Part shown: piece after piece, positions 10,396 to 20,359 of the stretch
Layout: every line of letters starts with the position of its first letter
How positions within the stretch are numbered: the first letter of the stretch is position 1
Assembly: GCF_009389715.1 (NCBI RefSeq)
Contig: NC_052393.1
Location: 62,001 to 126,000 of the forward strand
Direction: 5' to 3'
Origin: Phoenix dactylifera
Lineage: Eukaryota > Streptophyta > Magnoliopsida > Arecales > Arecaceae
DNA: 64,000 nucleotides
Notes under the pieces: model-generated
The model's database searches: none
The model's input: the letters and a program-made list of their open reading frames with translations, nothing else
What the model was told of the DNA's origin: nothing
Made by a program: the position numbers and the translations under genes

Positions 10396-11245
10396 ACGAG
10401 GTGATATTTTTTACTTTTTAGCGGTGCGGACTGAAGAACGAGGCCATACCACGAGGAATGGTATTAAATCGGCAAAGAAGCTCGTGTACTCTCTCCAAAA
10501 AAAATTAAAAAGAAATCTGACAGCAACGAAGAATTCAGCGACAGCCCTCGCATTGCACGTTAGGACCCATCTTACACGCGAGCAAGGTGAATTGCGCTTA
10601 AAGGACAATGCGAACTAGTGCAAGAGCACAATTTGCCATGGAAATTGTTGATGACAAAATTCTGCCCAATTATGAATAACAGCAGGAAAGAAAAAAATAA
10701 AAGAGAAAAGATTAGGATAGTGCAGAATATTGTCTTCTTTTAGTCGCTTTAGTTCTAATCAGCCTTTTTACATTATCCTTATCGCATTAGCTTTCTTAGG
10801 TTAGCTTTCTGATCTCAGTCTTTTCAAGCCGGCTTTCTTACATCGACCTTCTCAAGTTAGTCTTCTCATATCGGCCTTCTCACCTCAATTTTTTGAGCTC
10901 GGCTTTCTCATGATCTCATCTCAACCGTCTGAGATAGGCCTTCTGGTTCTTGTTGGCTTTGGGAGCTCGGCATTTGGAAGCTCCATCTTTAAGAGCTTTG
11001 CCATTGGGAGATTGGCTTCGGGCTTGGTAGCTTGACCCGATGTTCTATTGAATTGGGTCTGGGTCGAAAATTAGTAGCCGAACAAGAAATCAGATTAGGT
11101 CGAGGTCACTCATGACTCGATCCAACCCGACTTATTTCACCCTACTAACAAGAACTAGTTACACCGACAATATGATAGTGGTCAATACTCAGACACAACT
11201 CAGTTTGGGCCGTACTTGGATCACATATTACTTGGTTAGATAATT
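10396..11245. repeat. Degenerate minisatellite and TIR-like sequence
   Basis: Between about 10740 and 10960 a loose repeat of roughly 22-25 bp recurs, with TCGGCTTTCTCA and CGACCTTCTCAAGTTAG variants. From about 11030 to 11150 the sequence becomes rich in CGGGTC/GACCCG motifs and ends near ATTTCACCCTA, like the end of another hAT-like element whose partner end I cannot place. No gene is seen. Confidence 0.4.
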
Positions 11246-11716
11246 TAGAGGTGGCAATCAGGTCAGGTCGGATATAAATGGGTCAGGTCAGATGCAGATC
11301 GGATCAGAAAATCATAAACCTGAATCCGACCTGTTTATTAAATAGATCAGAAATTACAACCTGATCTGTCATGTTTAATAAACAGAAAATCTAACCCGAC
11401 CCGATCTGTTTAACCTGTTTAGCCCAACCCATCCTTACCCGACCTGTTTAACCTGTTTGTCCAACCCGATCCGATCTGTTTAACCTATTTAGCCCAACCC
11501 TCATGAAACCTATGGATTTCAAACACCTAAAAATAAATTGGGCTTTAACAAAGCTACAAACTTTCTTCAATTCCCTGATAGAAATTCAAATCCTAAATTT
11601 CTCTAACATAATAGTTTCTCATTGTAATGAGCTCAATCACAACAACAAACACTTCAGTAAATTACCAAAAAAAAAAAACATTATAAAAAAAAGAAAGAGG
11701 AATCGTCGAATATTAA

Positions 11717-11942
11717 CCAAAATTCTGCTTTGAGAGGCGAGGTTCCTCCCTGACCCCAGCGATTCGGAGGGCTTGAACGCTAGGCCGATGCTGCGGAGCG
11801 TCTCGAGGGTCTGGCGGTAGGGGGAGACATAGAAGTAGACCTTCCAGTCGGCGGCGCCGTCGCCGAAGATGAGGTCCCGTATCCAGACACCACACGCCTC
11901 CGCCTCCTGCCATCCTCGAGCTGTGAGCCTGATCCTGGGGTC
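11717..11942 (-). pseudogene. Phosphoglycerate-mutase-like (AT74 type) gene fragment
   Basis: The - strand encodes DPRIRLTARGWQEAE, then DWKVYFYVSPYRQTLETL, and after a one-base frame change RIAGVREEPRLSKQNFG. This order is characteristic of the histidine-phosphatase-fold AT74-like family just after its N-terminal RHGES motif. That catalytic RHG motif is missing because the fragment begins downstream of it. It ends at a potential donor (TTTTG/GTTAAT), where an exon boundary would be plausible. The frameshift lies around the AFKPSE codons. Non-functional; the family call rests on remembered consensus. Confidence 0.7.
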
Positions 11943-12062
11943 CTCTTCTTCTCCTCCTCCCCCTCCTCGCCCCCGCCGATCTCTCTCGTCCTCCTCTGCC
12001 GCTGCCTTCTTCTCTCTTCTGAACTCGGACCGCATCTGGTCCATGGACCCCGCCGCCCCGAT

Positions 12063-12228
12063 GCTCAGTGGCGCTCCCTCTATGGCCTCTCCTACCCTCT
12101 CTTCACGAACCTCCTCGACGAGCTCCGGCCCCTTCCCCTCCCCCTCCTCCTCCCAGTCGACCATGCCCTCGCCCCTTGCCCTCTCTCACCTCTCCCGCGG
12201 CCTCTCCTCCCCAGCCCTCAAACTCTAG
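12063..12228 (+). pseudogene. HARBI1/ALP1-like transposase-derived gene fragment
   Basis: One + frame reads WRSLYGLSYPLFTNLLDELRP, and a shifted frame continues LALSHLSRGLSSPALK before a stop at 12226. Together these resemble the N-terminal part of plant HARBI1/ALP1-like nuclear proteins, domesticated from Harbinger transposases. The piece is short, frameshifted, and antisense to the adjoining phosphoglycerate-mutase-like fragment. The call is tentative. Confidence 0.45.
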
Positions 12229-12483
12229 ATCTTTGAGGAGGAAAGAGGTCACTCACCGAGAGAAATCCTAATCCTAATCACCGGGTAAATGGTTATATGA
12301 TCCAATCTGATCCATATATTAAACGGGTCAGACATCTAAAATATGTATCTGATCTAATTAATAAACGGGTTAAATAGGTGAACCTGTTTACGACCCGAAT
12401 CTGTTTAGGTCAAATCCAAACCTATTTATGGCGGGTCGAATACGAGTCGCGTTGGTGGGTTGAGTCATATTTTGCCGTCCCTA

Positions 12484-13119
12484 GTTAGAGTTGAGTTTGA
12501 GTCAAGCTGTTTTTTTTTTTTTTTTTGGTTATTTGGATCTCAAACTAGGTCTTTTCCACTTAAAAATTTGCCCAGACCACGTCAAGAAAATAAAATTTAT
12601 TTAGATCTTATCAAGTTGTAGTGGATTAAGTCATGACTAAGATACCTAACTGCGGTTGGTCCGCCACTGAAATCCAGAGTGTCCTCGGTACGGGGCAAGC
12701 TATAAAGCTAAAAAGCTCGGCGGGTCGCCCGTTCATGTCGGCAAGGCCAGTTAGGGATCAATGTTAGTCTCCAAACTGCTGTCAAAGAGCTGGGTGATGA
12801 CGACCTCCCTTGGTCCGATGTTCTTGTACCCAATCTAACCTGAAATAGAAAACACGTAAGTCCACTTACTAGAGAATATCCAATAGGGACATCCAATGCC
12901 TAAGTGCTGCTGATCTCAAGAAACATAGGCGGTTTAAAACAACGAAATGGTAATATGGTGGTAGAATCAAAAAAAACTTACCTAGAGGACCCCCAAGTGT
13001 GCTTTATATAAAAGAGGGCTAGCACTTATTGTCGAGCAAAGAGGGCATATGCATTAGCTATTATGCTAATGACCTGCACATCTCACTTGAGGATCACGTT
13101 CGTATGTTTCGCTCATATG
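12484..13119. other. Older repeat sequence hosting the Copia insertion
   Basis: A poly-T tract (12511-12528) is followed by sequence with LTR-like features, such as CTTTATATAAAAGAGGG near 13003 and a CCAATAGGGACATCCAATGC block near 12881. A related block occurs near 27510. The Copia element interrupts this sequence at 13120-13124. No gene is seen. Confidence 0.35.
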
Positions 13120-13124
13120 GATAG
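13120..13124. repeat. Target-site duplication GATAG, left copy
   Basis: GATAG directly precedes the left LTR and is repeated directly after the right LTR at 22602-22606, marking insertion of the Copia element. Confidence 0.92.
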
Positions 13125-15366
13125 TGAAGGATTTTAGCATGTTATAATGCGCAGCGGAAGTTAGGAATTTTAAAAATTTCTTGATAAAGTTCCTTAACAT
13201 AAAACCCTTATAAGCCAAGATCACCTTAATGAAAGCAATCAAATAATATAATATAAATGCAGAAATAGAAGAATACCTCTAACGCTAATCCAATATGCAG
13301 AATTTCCACTAGGTGCCCAAGTGTTCACCCTCCAACGTTGATCCACACGAAAACTTGATTTAAGTCTTAAGCTCCAAAGACTTTGATCCTTAATGCAGAA
13401 TTCTTAAAGAACTCTAATGGCTTGCTTTCCTTTCTTTCTATTTTTCTTTAACCTTCTAAAATCACTTCTAATCCTTTTGTCCTAAAGAAGACCACCTTGT
13501 CTTGGCTTAGGACACACTAGAAGCAATGCTAGAAAGAAAGAAACTAATGTAAGAAAGAAAGAAGAGAGGAGTGGGGTGGAGTTGGAATGATGAAACCCAT
13601 GGAGTGCTAGCCTATTTATAATAGGTGTAGGGATGCATCTCCAAGGGATGCATCCCATCCACACATCCTTTCATGAAAAGACATCATCTAAGGGCCATAT
13701 CAAATAAGAGGAGGTGCAGATCAAGTGAAGAGGTGTATCAAATGATATGTCCTTTCATGTGGTGCCATATTTTGACCAAGTCAACATCACATGCTAATCA
13801 CATGTCCATCACGCCTCACCTCTTGATCTTTCATGATGATGATCCAAGGGCTCCAATGCAAGGCGCCATTCACTTGACCCATTATGTCTTCATCCAATGG
13901 TGGGATTAAGATCCAATGGTCAATTATGGTAGCCATCCTCTAACCCAATTCAATTGGGTTAAACCAACTCTCCATTATGTCTTCATCCAACGGTAGATCA
14001 AGATCTAACGGTCTAGATTGAATGGTTTATTAAATCTAATCCAATTAGACTCAAACCAAGCCAATTAGGTGCCAACTCTTGGCTAACCCATATTAGAATA
14101 TGATCTAATCAAATTAGATCAATTAAGAATCCGATTCGAATCCAATTCGAATCAGATTCGAATCCAATTCGAATTAGGAGCTAAGGTTTGCAACACCTGC
14201 TAGGATGTTTATCTTGCAAACATGATCTAATCCAATTAGACCCTTGATAAGTTTTCTTGTGTGTGACCCATTGGGTTCCATACTTAGCCAGCAATAGGTG
14301 TGAGTGCGAGTTGACCCAACTTGATTAGAACTCTTCTAATCGATTTAAGTCCAAACTGCGCGAACCCGAACTTAACAATTAGAATCCTTTCTAATTGGTG
14401 ATCGAATTAACTCTTTAATTTGATCAAACCTATAAAACAAGATTGACGTCTAGCAACGTGTCATGTCTACCCGGAAAATATGGAATTTGGTGGAAATACC
14501 AAAAATACCCTTCAGTGGCAAGTTACCATGCAATTCAATCCTTTAATCAAACTGCATCCCAAATATGCATATGAGTATGAATATATGTCAAACTCAATTT
14601 CATATTCATATTTTTCTCAATCTTTTAATGATAATTCAAATAATGAAACATTAGAAACTCTTTCTAATTTTCATTCTACTTTGATCAAAGGTTTCCTGAA
14701 TTATCATATGATTAGAATAAATAGAATGCTATCTTCTCTTACTAGAAGTGATTAATTCCTTGTTGACCTACTCATAATCTTCGTACACAATTCACCATAT
14801 CCAGAAGACCTCGTACATAACTTATTGTCATGAATGAGTGTAAACCAAAATATGGGTTCATGTGCACAAGATACCATGGTGATCTCAGGTCATAGGATCA
14901 GTTGCACAACTCCCACTAAGAGAATCATCTTTTGACATGTAAGTAAGACTTCATAAGATTTCTCTTTGTAGGTCAATTCAGTGAACTCATTCCTCTAATG
15001 AGCACCCACATCTTTGTATTAGTGTCTCCACACAAATGATTGTGAGATCAATCATCCTCTGCATCGAGCATACATAAGACATGCCAGTCTTTCCGGTAAT
15101 CATTGATCCCCGACTCAATGTACCAATGACTGGGAATATTTAAGATTAGGATTTTAGGATTTTAAGTCTCACTAGTATGATCTCATCATAGTCTTAAAAC
15201 CATTGCCCTAAACTAAGGAGTTTATCATAAATATAATCAACAGCATATGATAAAACATAACGCCTTTATTCATATTTAAATGTCATGTACATGATTTGGA
15301 CAAATCAAAAGAAAAAACCTTTCGCAATACATATTGCGATTGGCTTGTAGGGCATCTACTCTTTCA
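13125..15366 (-). repeat. Copia 3' LTR (left copy)
   Basis: 2242-bp direct repeat of 20360-22601, offset 7235 bp. It contains a run of nested TTCGAATC/CCAATTCG repeats (14125-14175) and a - strand TATAAATAGG at 13611-13620. The small open frames inside it are duplicated in the other LTR and have no known domain. Confidence 0.97.
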
Positions 15367-15380
15367 ATCTCCCACTTGCA

Positions 15381-18300
15381 CTAAAGCCAATCGCTCTTAT
15401 ATTTTATCCCCATACAATCGAGGTGGCGATCGAACTGCTGTTGTGGTAGAGCTTTAGTGAACGGGTCTGCTAAGTTGTTCTTTGTGTCTACTCGTTCAAT
15501 GACTATGTCTTGTCTCTCGACGATCTCTCGAACGAGGTGGAAGCGTCTTAGAATGTGCTTGGATTTGTGATGAGATCTTGGTTCCTTTGCTTGAGCAACA
15601 GCTCCAGTGTTGTCACAATAAACTGAAACTGGTCCAGCAATCTCAGGAACTACTCCCAACTCAGCGATGAACTTCTTCATCCAGACAGCTTCCTTAGCGG
15701 CTTCACTTACAGCGATGTATTCTGCCTCAGTAGTTGAGTCAGCTACAGTTTGCTGCTTGGAACTCTTCCAGCTCACTGCACCACCATTTAGGGTAAAGAC
15801 ATACCCTGAAGTGGACTTGCTATCATCTGGATCTGATTGAAAACTAGAATCAGAAAATCCTTCTAGTTTTAACTCAGATCCTCCATAAACTAGAAAAATA
15901 TCTTTAGTCCTTCTTAAGTACTTAAGAATATTTTTCACAGCTATCCAATGATTTTCTCCTGGATCAGCCTGGAATCTGCTTGTTATGCCTAAGGCATAAG
16001 CAACATCAGGCCTAGTACATAGCATAGCATACATAATTGATCCTACTGCCGAAGCATAGGGAATAGAATTCATTCTATTCCTCTCTTCAGATGTCTTAGG
16101 AGACATCTTCTTAGAGAGACGTATGCCATGACTCATAGGTAAGTAACCTCTTTTACTTCCTTCCATGCTGAATCTTTTTAGCACACGATCTATGTACTTA
16201 GACTGGGACAAGCCTAGCATCCTTTTAGATCTATCCCTATAGATCTTTATACCAAGTATATAGGATGCTTCTCCCAAGTCTTTCATGGAAAAGCTTTTTG
16301 ATAGCCAAGTCTTGACCGATTGTAACATTAGAATATCATTTCCAATGATTAGTATGTCATCTACATACAAAATTAAGAAGACAACGGCACTCCCACTAGT
16401 CTTCTTGTACACACATGGTTCATCCACATTTTTGATAAAACCAAACTCTTTGACTGTTGTATCAAAACGGATGTTCCAACTCCTCGATGCTTGCTTTAAT
16501 CCATAAATGGATCTCTTAAGCTTGCATACTTGATTTGCTCTCCCACTTGAGACAAATCCTTCTGGCTGTGTCATGTAAACCTCTTCCTCAAGATAACCAT
16601 TAAGGAAGGCGGTTTTGACATCCATCTGCCAAATTTCATAATCATAGTATGCAGCTATTGCAAGCAAAATCCGAATAGATTTAAGCATGGCAACTGGTGA
16701 AAAAGTTTCATCATAGTCAATTCCTTGCTTTTGCCTGAAACCTTTTGCCACCAATCTAGCCTTGTAGGTTTCTACTTGGCCATCTGCTCCAATCTTCTTC
16801 TTATAGACCCATTTGCAACCTATAGGGTTAACACCTTCTGGTGCATCAACCAAAGTCCATACTTGGTTGGTATACATAGAGTCTATTTCGGATTTCATAG
16901 CTTCTAACCATTTGTTAGAGTCATTACTCATGATAGCTTCCGAATAGGTCAGAGGATCATCATTTTCGATGATGTGGGCTTCATCATTCTCAATGATAAA
17001 CCCATACCTCTTAGGTGCATTTCGCACTCTATCTGACCTTTGGAGAGGAGATGTGTGTTGTGGTTGTACTTCATCAATGGGTACATTTGGTTGAAGAATT
17101 TCTTGTGTTTCTATTTGTAGGTCTTGAACTTCATTAAGTTCAATTCTTCTTTCACTACCCTTTTCTAAGATAAACTCTTTTTCTAAGAAAGTGGCATGCC
17201 TACTAACAAATACCTTTTGTTCAGTAGGGTGATAGAAGAGATATCCAATACTTTCTTTGGAATAACCTATAAATGTACATTTATCTGATCTAGCACTTAG
17301 CTTATGTCCAAAATTTCTTTTGACATATGCTTGGCAGCCCCATATTTTAAAATATTTAAGATTGGGCTTTCTACCTCTCCATATCTCATATGGAGTACTA
17401 GATACAGATTTTGAAGGTATCCTGTTTAGCACATATGTAGCAGTTTCTAAGGCATAACCCCAGAAGGAAATAGGAAGATCTGTAAAGCACATCATGGATC
17501 TTACCATATCTAATAGAGTACGATTCCTCCGTTCAGCTACACCATTTAGTTGTGGCGTATACGGAGGTGTCCATTCAGAGAGAATGCCCTTTTCTTTAAG
17601 ATGATTTAAAAATTCACTAGAAAGGTATTCACCTCCTCGATCAGATCGAAGGATTTTAATACACTTTCCGGTTTGTTTTTCAACCATACTTTGATACTCT
17701 TTAAACTTATCAAAGGCTTCGTATTTATGTTTCATAAGATACACAAATCCGAACCTTGATAAATCATCAGTGAATGTGATGAAGTAAGAGTATCCACCTC
17801 TAGCTGGAGTTGTCATAGGACCACATACATCTGTATGTATAAGTCCTAATAACTCACTTGCCCTTTCTCCATGTCCAGTGAATGGAGACTTGGTCATTTT
17901 TCCCATAAGACAAGATTCACAAGTTCCTAATGATTCATAATCATAAGGATCAAAGAACTCTTCTTTGTATAACTTGTTAATTCTTGATTCACTTATGTGA
18001 CCAAGTCGGCAATGCCAAAGGAGGGTATTATTCACTTCCTCTCTCTTTCTTTTATTGCTTTTATTAATATGAAAGACATTGTCATTAAGTAATAAAACTA
18101 GAAGACCATTTTCCATAATGCCATTGCAAAGATGCTTATTAGAAAAATAAATAGAGCAACCATTGCCCTTTCCATTAATTTCAAAACCTTTCTTTAACAA
18201 CAAAGGAATGGAAATTACATTTCTAATAATTTTGGGCATATAATAACAATCTTCTAATTGTAGGAGCTTTCCCGAAGGCAATTCCAAGTTGTAGGTTCCA

Positions 18301-19304
18301 ACAGCTTCAGCCTGGATGGACTCTCCTCCAGCGCCATACAGCTCGAAGTCACCTTTCTTCAAAATTTTAATTTTCTGTAGTCCATGCAAAGATTTGCAAA
18401 TGTGAAAACCACAGCCGGTATCCAATACCCATGAATTTGAATTTGAAGAACTTAATGACAAGTTGGCATGTAACATAAACATACCTTTTGATGCAACTCT
18501 TGCATCGGTCTTCATACTTGCAAGAAAACTCTTGCAATTCCTTTTCCAGTGGCCAGCTTTGCCGCAATGAAAATAGGTACTTGATCCGGAGTTTTTCTTT
18601 CCTTTTTTCTTTTTGATGCTACTCTTGGGGTTCAATCGTTTCTTAGAACCCTTATTTCCCGATTTCCTCATAGAGGTGCTATTTATAAGAAGGAGTGGAC
18701 CTTTATCCTTCTTAATATGCCCTTCAGCTGTTTTGAGCATATTTAACAGCTCGGGCAGGGAGGTGTTCAGCTTGTTCATGTGAAAGTTCACAACAAACTG
18801 AGAGAATGAATCAGGCAGTGATTGCAGGATCAAATCCTGACTGAGCTCACTATCCATAGCAAAACCTAATTGACTTAATCTGGTGATCAAGTCTATAACC
18901 ATAAGAACATGGTTTTGCACTGGAGTTCCTTCATTCATTCTAGCACGGAACAACTGCTTAGATATCTCATACCTAGCAGTCCTGCTTTGTTCTCCATACA
19001 ACTCTTTTAAATTGAGAAGTATGGATTGAGTATCCATGCCTTCATGTTGCCTCTGTAATTCATTGTTCATAGAGGCAAGTATGATACATTTGACAGTCAC
19101 ACTGTCATTTTTCCACATCTTATGTGTGGCAACCTCCTCTTCTGTAGCATCATCCCCTAAATCTCCAAGATCAGGGGTTTCAAGTATATAGAAAATTTTC
19201 TCCTGAGTGAGTACTATCTTTAAATTCCTCAACCAGTCCACATAGTTTGGTCCGGTCAACTTGTTGGCATCTAAGATGCCTCTTAGTGAAAGTGAAGAAG
19301 CCAT
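15381..19304 (-). CDS. Copia gag-pol polyprotein, uninterrupted
   Basis: A single 1307-aa frame encodes every Copia domain in order. Gag occupies about residues 1-260 and ends in a zinc knuckle (244-257). The aspartic protease has DTG at 295-297. Integrase has its HHCC zinc region around 430-466 and DD35E residues D492, D555 and E591. Reverse transcriptase has YVDD at 980-983. RNase H carries D1152 and the YCDN motif near 1229-1232. The product packages element RNA in cytoplasmic particles, copies it and inserts the DNA in the nucleus. One oddity: the knuckle reads YFHCGKAGHWKRNC, so the first Zn-binding Cys is Tyr. The start is the first ATG after the leader; the stop is 14 bp before the 3' LTR, next to the purine tract. 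Confidence 0.97.
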   Translation of the reverse strand: MASSLSLRGILDANKLTGPNYVDWLRNLKIVLTQEKIFYILETPDLGDLGDDATEEEVATHKMWKNDSVTVKCIILASMNNELQRQHEGMDTQSILLNLKELYGEQSRTARYEISKQLFRARMNEGTPVQNHVLMVIDLITRLSQLGFAMDSELSQDLILQSLPDSFSQFVVNFHMNKLNTSLPELLNMLKTAEGHIKKDKGPLLLINSTSMRKSGNKGSKKRLNPKSSIKKKKGKKNSGSSTYFHCGKAGHWKRNCKSFLASMKTDARVASKGMFMLHANLSLSSSNSNSWVLDTGCGFHICKSLHGLQKIKILKKGDFELYGAGGESIQAEAVGTYNLELPSGKLLQLEDCYYMPKIIRNVISIPLLLKKGFEINGKGNGCSIYFSNKHLCNGIMENGLLVLLLNDNVFHINKSNKRKREEVNNTLLWHCRLGHISESRINKLYKEEFFDPYDYESLGTCESCLMGKMTKSPFTGHGERASELLGLIHTDVCGPMTTPARGGYSYFITFTDDLSRFGFVYLMKHKYEAFDKFKEYQSMVEKQTGKCIKILRSDRGGEYLSSEFLNHLKEKGILSEWTPPYTPQLNGVAERRNRTLLDMVRSMMCFTDLPISFWGYALETATYVLNRIPSKSVSSTPYEIWRGRKPNLKYFKIWGCQAYVKRNFGHKLSARSDKCTFIGYSKESIGYLFYHPTEQKVFVSRHATFLEKEFILEKGSERRIELNEVQDLQIETQEILQPNVPIDEVQPQHTSPLQRSDRVRNAPKRYGFIIENDEAHIIENDDPLTYSEAIMSNDSNKWLEAMKSEIDSMYTNQVWTLVDAPEGVNPIGCKWVYKKKIGADGQVETYKARLVAKGFRQKQGIDYDETFSPVAMLKSIRILLAIAAYYDYEIWQMDVKTAFLNGYLEEEVYMTQPEGFVSSGRANQVCKLKRSIYGLKQASRSWNIRFDTTVKEFGFIKNVDEPCVYKKTSGSAVVFLILYVDDILIIGNDILMLQSVKTWLSKSFSMKDLGEASYILGIKIYRDRSKRMLGLSQSKYIDRVLKRFSMEGSKRGYLPMSHGIRLSKKMSPKTSEERNRMNSIPYASAVGSIMYAMLCTRPDVAYALGITSRFQADPGENHWIAVKNILKYLRRTKDIFLVYGGSELKLEGFSDSSFQSDPDDSKSTSGYVFTLNGGAVSWKSSKQQTVADSTTEAEYIAVSEAAKEAVWMKKFIAELGVVPEIAGPVSVYCDNTGAVAQAKEPRSHHKSKHILRRFHLVREIVERQDIVIERVDTKNNLADPFTKALPQQQFDRHLDCMGIKYKSDWL

Positions 19305-20344
19305 TTAATAATTCTACATATGCAAAACAAAACTAATATAAGCAGACCAATCATGATGACATGTTTGCAACTAGATAAGGACTTTAATCTAATTTGTCTC
19401 CTACTATTTTTATCGAATATCATAGCCCTCTCCTATGATAAACGTGAAAATATAATTTTTCTTAGTAGGGTTGAGATCCTAATTCATCATAAAAAGCCTT
19501 GTGTTTACACAACAAACTCTTATGAGTTCAAAGGTAGGAAACTCTTTCCAATTGCATCTCATGCAATTCTCAACTTTATCTTGTCCTCTTAAAATACTTA
19601 TTGCCTTGTGTTAGCACAACAAACAATAATATTTTAGTTAAGTCAAACCCTTCATTTCCATATAGTCATATTCGAATAATATTGCCCTTGTGGTTGCACA
19701 ACAAGGCAATATATTAAAATATGCCATAAGCATCTTAATGCACCAAGACAGTATAACATCAGTCCCCATTGCAAGTCTTGTGTTAGCACAACAAACTAGC
19801 ATGGATCTTGACATAATAATATCGAGGCATGAAGGAAGGCTATCAATAGTGTTATATCAATATTAAGCTTATCCATAATAGGCAATCAAACAATTGGCCA
19901 GGTAAGCAGGTGGGAGGCTCCCCTTACTCAGAGAGTAAGGTCCTAATTAAGTAACCACCTTTAGTGCTTTCCTTAGACACCAATTAGATTAATTGTTCTA
20001 GAATGGGTTAGTTCAAAGTTTTTCAACACTATGACTTAATATAATTTTTATTGAGGGCTTACTAGTCTCTAGCACATTCTTTAATTGTAACATACATTTA
20101 ACATGTCTAAAATAAACTATTATGCATCATGGCTATCTCATAGCATGTATAAATCATAAGCAATTAATTAACATGCTTCAACATATTTTCATATGGAAAA
20201 TTTCATATCATGATATTTTATTACATAACATATCATATATTAATCATACATTTCAGCATTTCTCTAAGCATATGACATTACTATCTCATAGTAAATTAAT
20301 AATCATACATCATACATAATTATTTGATTGAACCAATTAAGGAT
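19305..20344 (-). other. Copia 5' leader region
   Basis: About 1 kb separates the primer site from the gag start. It is AT-rich and non-coding. It contains four copies of a short inverted motif (listed separately), which could matter for RNA packaging or translation. Confidence 0.7.
19499..19791 (-). repeat. Four repeated hairpin motifs in the Copia leader
   Basis: The motif TTGTG-NNNN-CACAA, a 5-bp stem with a 4-nt loop, occurs at 19499-19512, 19606-19619, 19688-19701 and 19778-19791. Each sits in a longer shared context, with CCTTGTG before and ACAA(A/G) after. Spacings are 107, 82 and 90 bp. The stems are kept while the loops vary (TTTA, TTAG, GTTG, TTAG), which fits RNA structure but may also reflect simple duplication. 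Confidence 0.75.
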
Positions 20345-20357
20345 GGCTCTGATACCA
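20345..20357 (-). other. Primer-binding site for initiator Met tRNA
   Basis: On the - strand TGGTATCAGAGCC starts two bases after the end of the 5' LTR. It is complementary to the 3' end of plant initiator methionine tRNA, the standard Copia primer. Confidence 0.93.
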
Positions 20358-20359
20358 CT

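Larger units (their letters stand above)
11246..12483. mobile_element. hAT-like element carrying fragments of two unrelated genes
   Basis: The ends are TAGAGGTGGCAATCAGG on the left and TAGGGACGGCAAAATATG as reverse complement of the right, matching at about ten of the first thirteen positions and resembling the element at 4059-5469. Subterminal regions repeat CCTGTTTAACCTGTTT and CCCGACC motifs. A clean target duplication is not resolved: GTTAGA occurs beside both ends (11235-11240 and 12484-12489) but not at the exact junction. The interior contains two gene-like pieces in opposite orientation that meet near 11943. No transposase is present, so this is a Pack-type non-autonomous element by inference. 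Confidence 0.55.

Noticed and set aside
11869..12271. Long Pro/Ser-rich open frames on +
   Set aside because: Mostly compositional shadows across the junction of two gene fragments; only the short HARBI1/ALP1-like segment has recognisable similarity.
12898..12915. GCCTAAGTGCTGCTGAT shared with 32404-32420
   Set aside because: Short isolated match without extension; probably coincidence or a distant repeat remnant.
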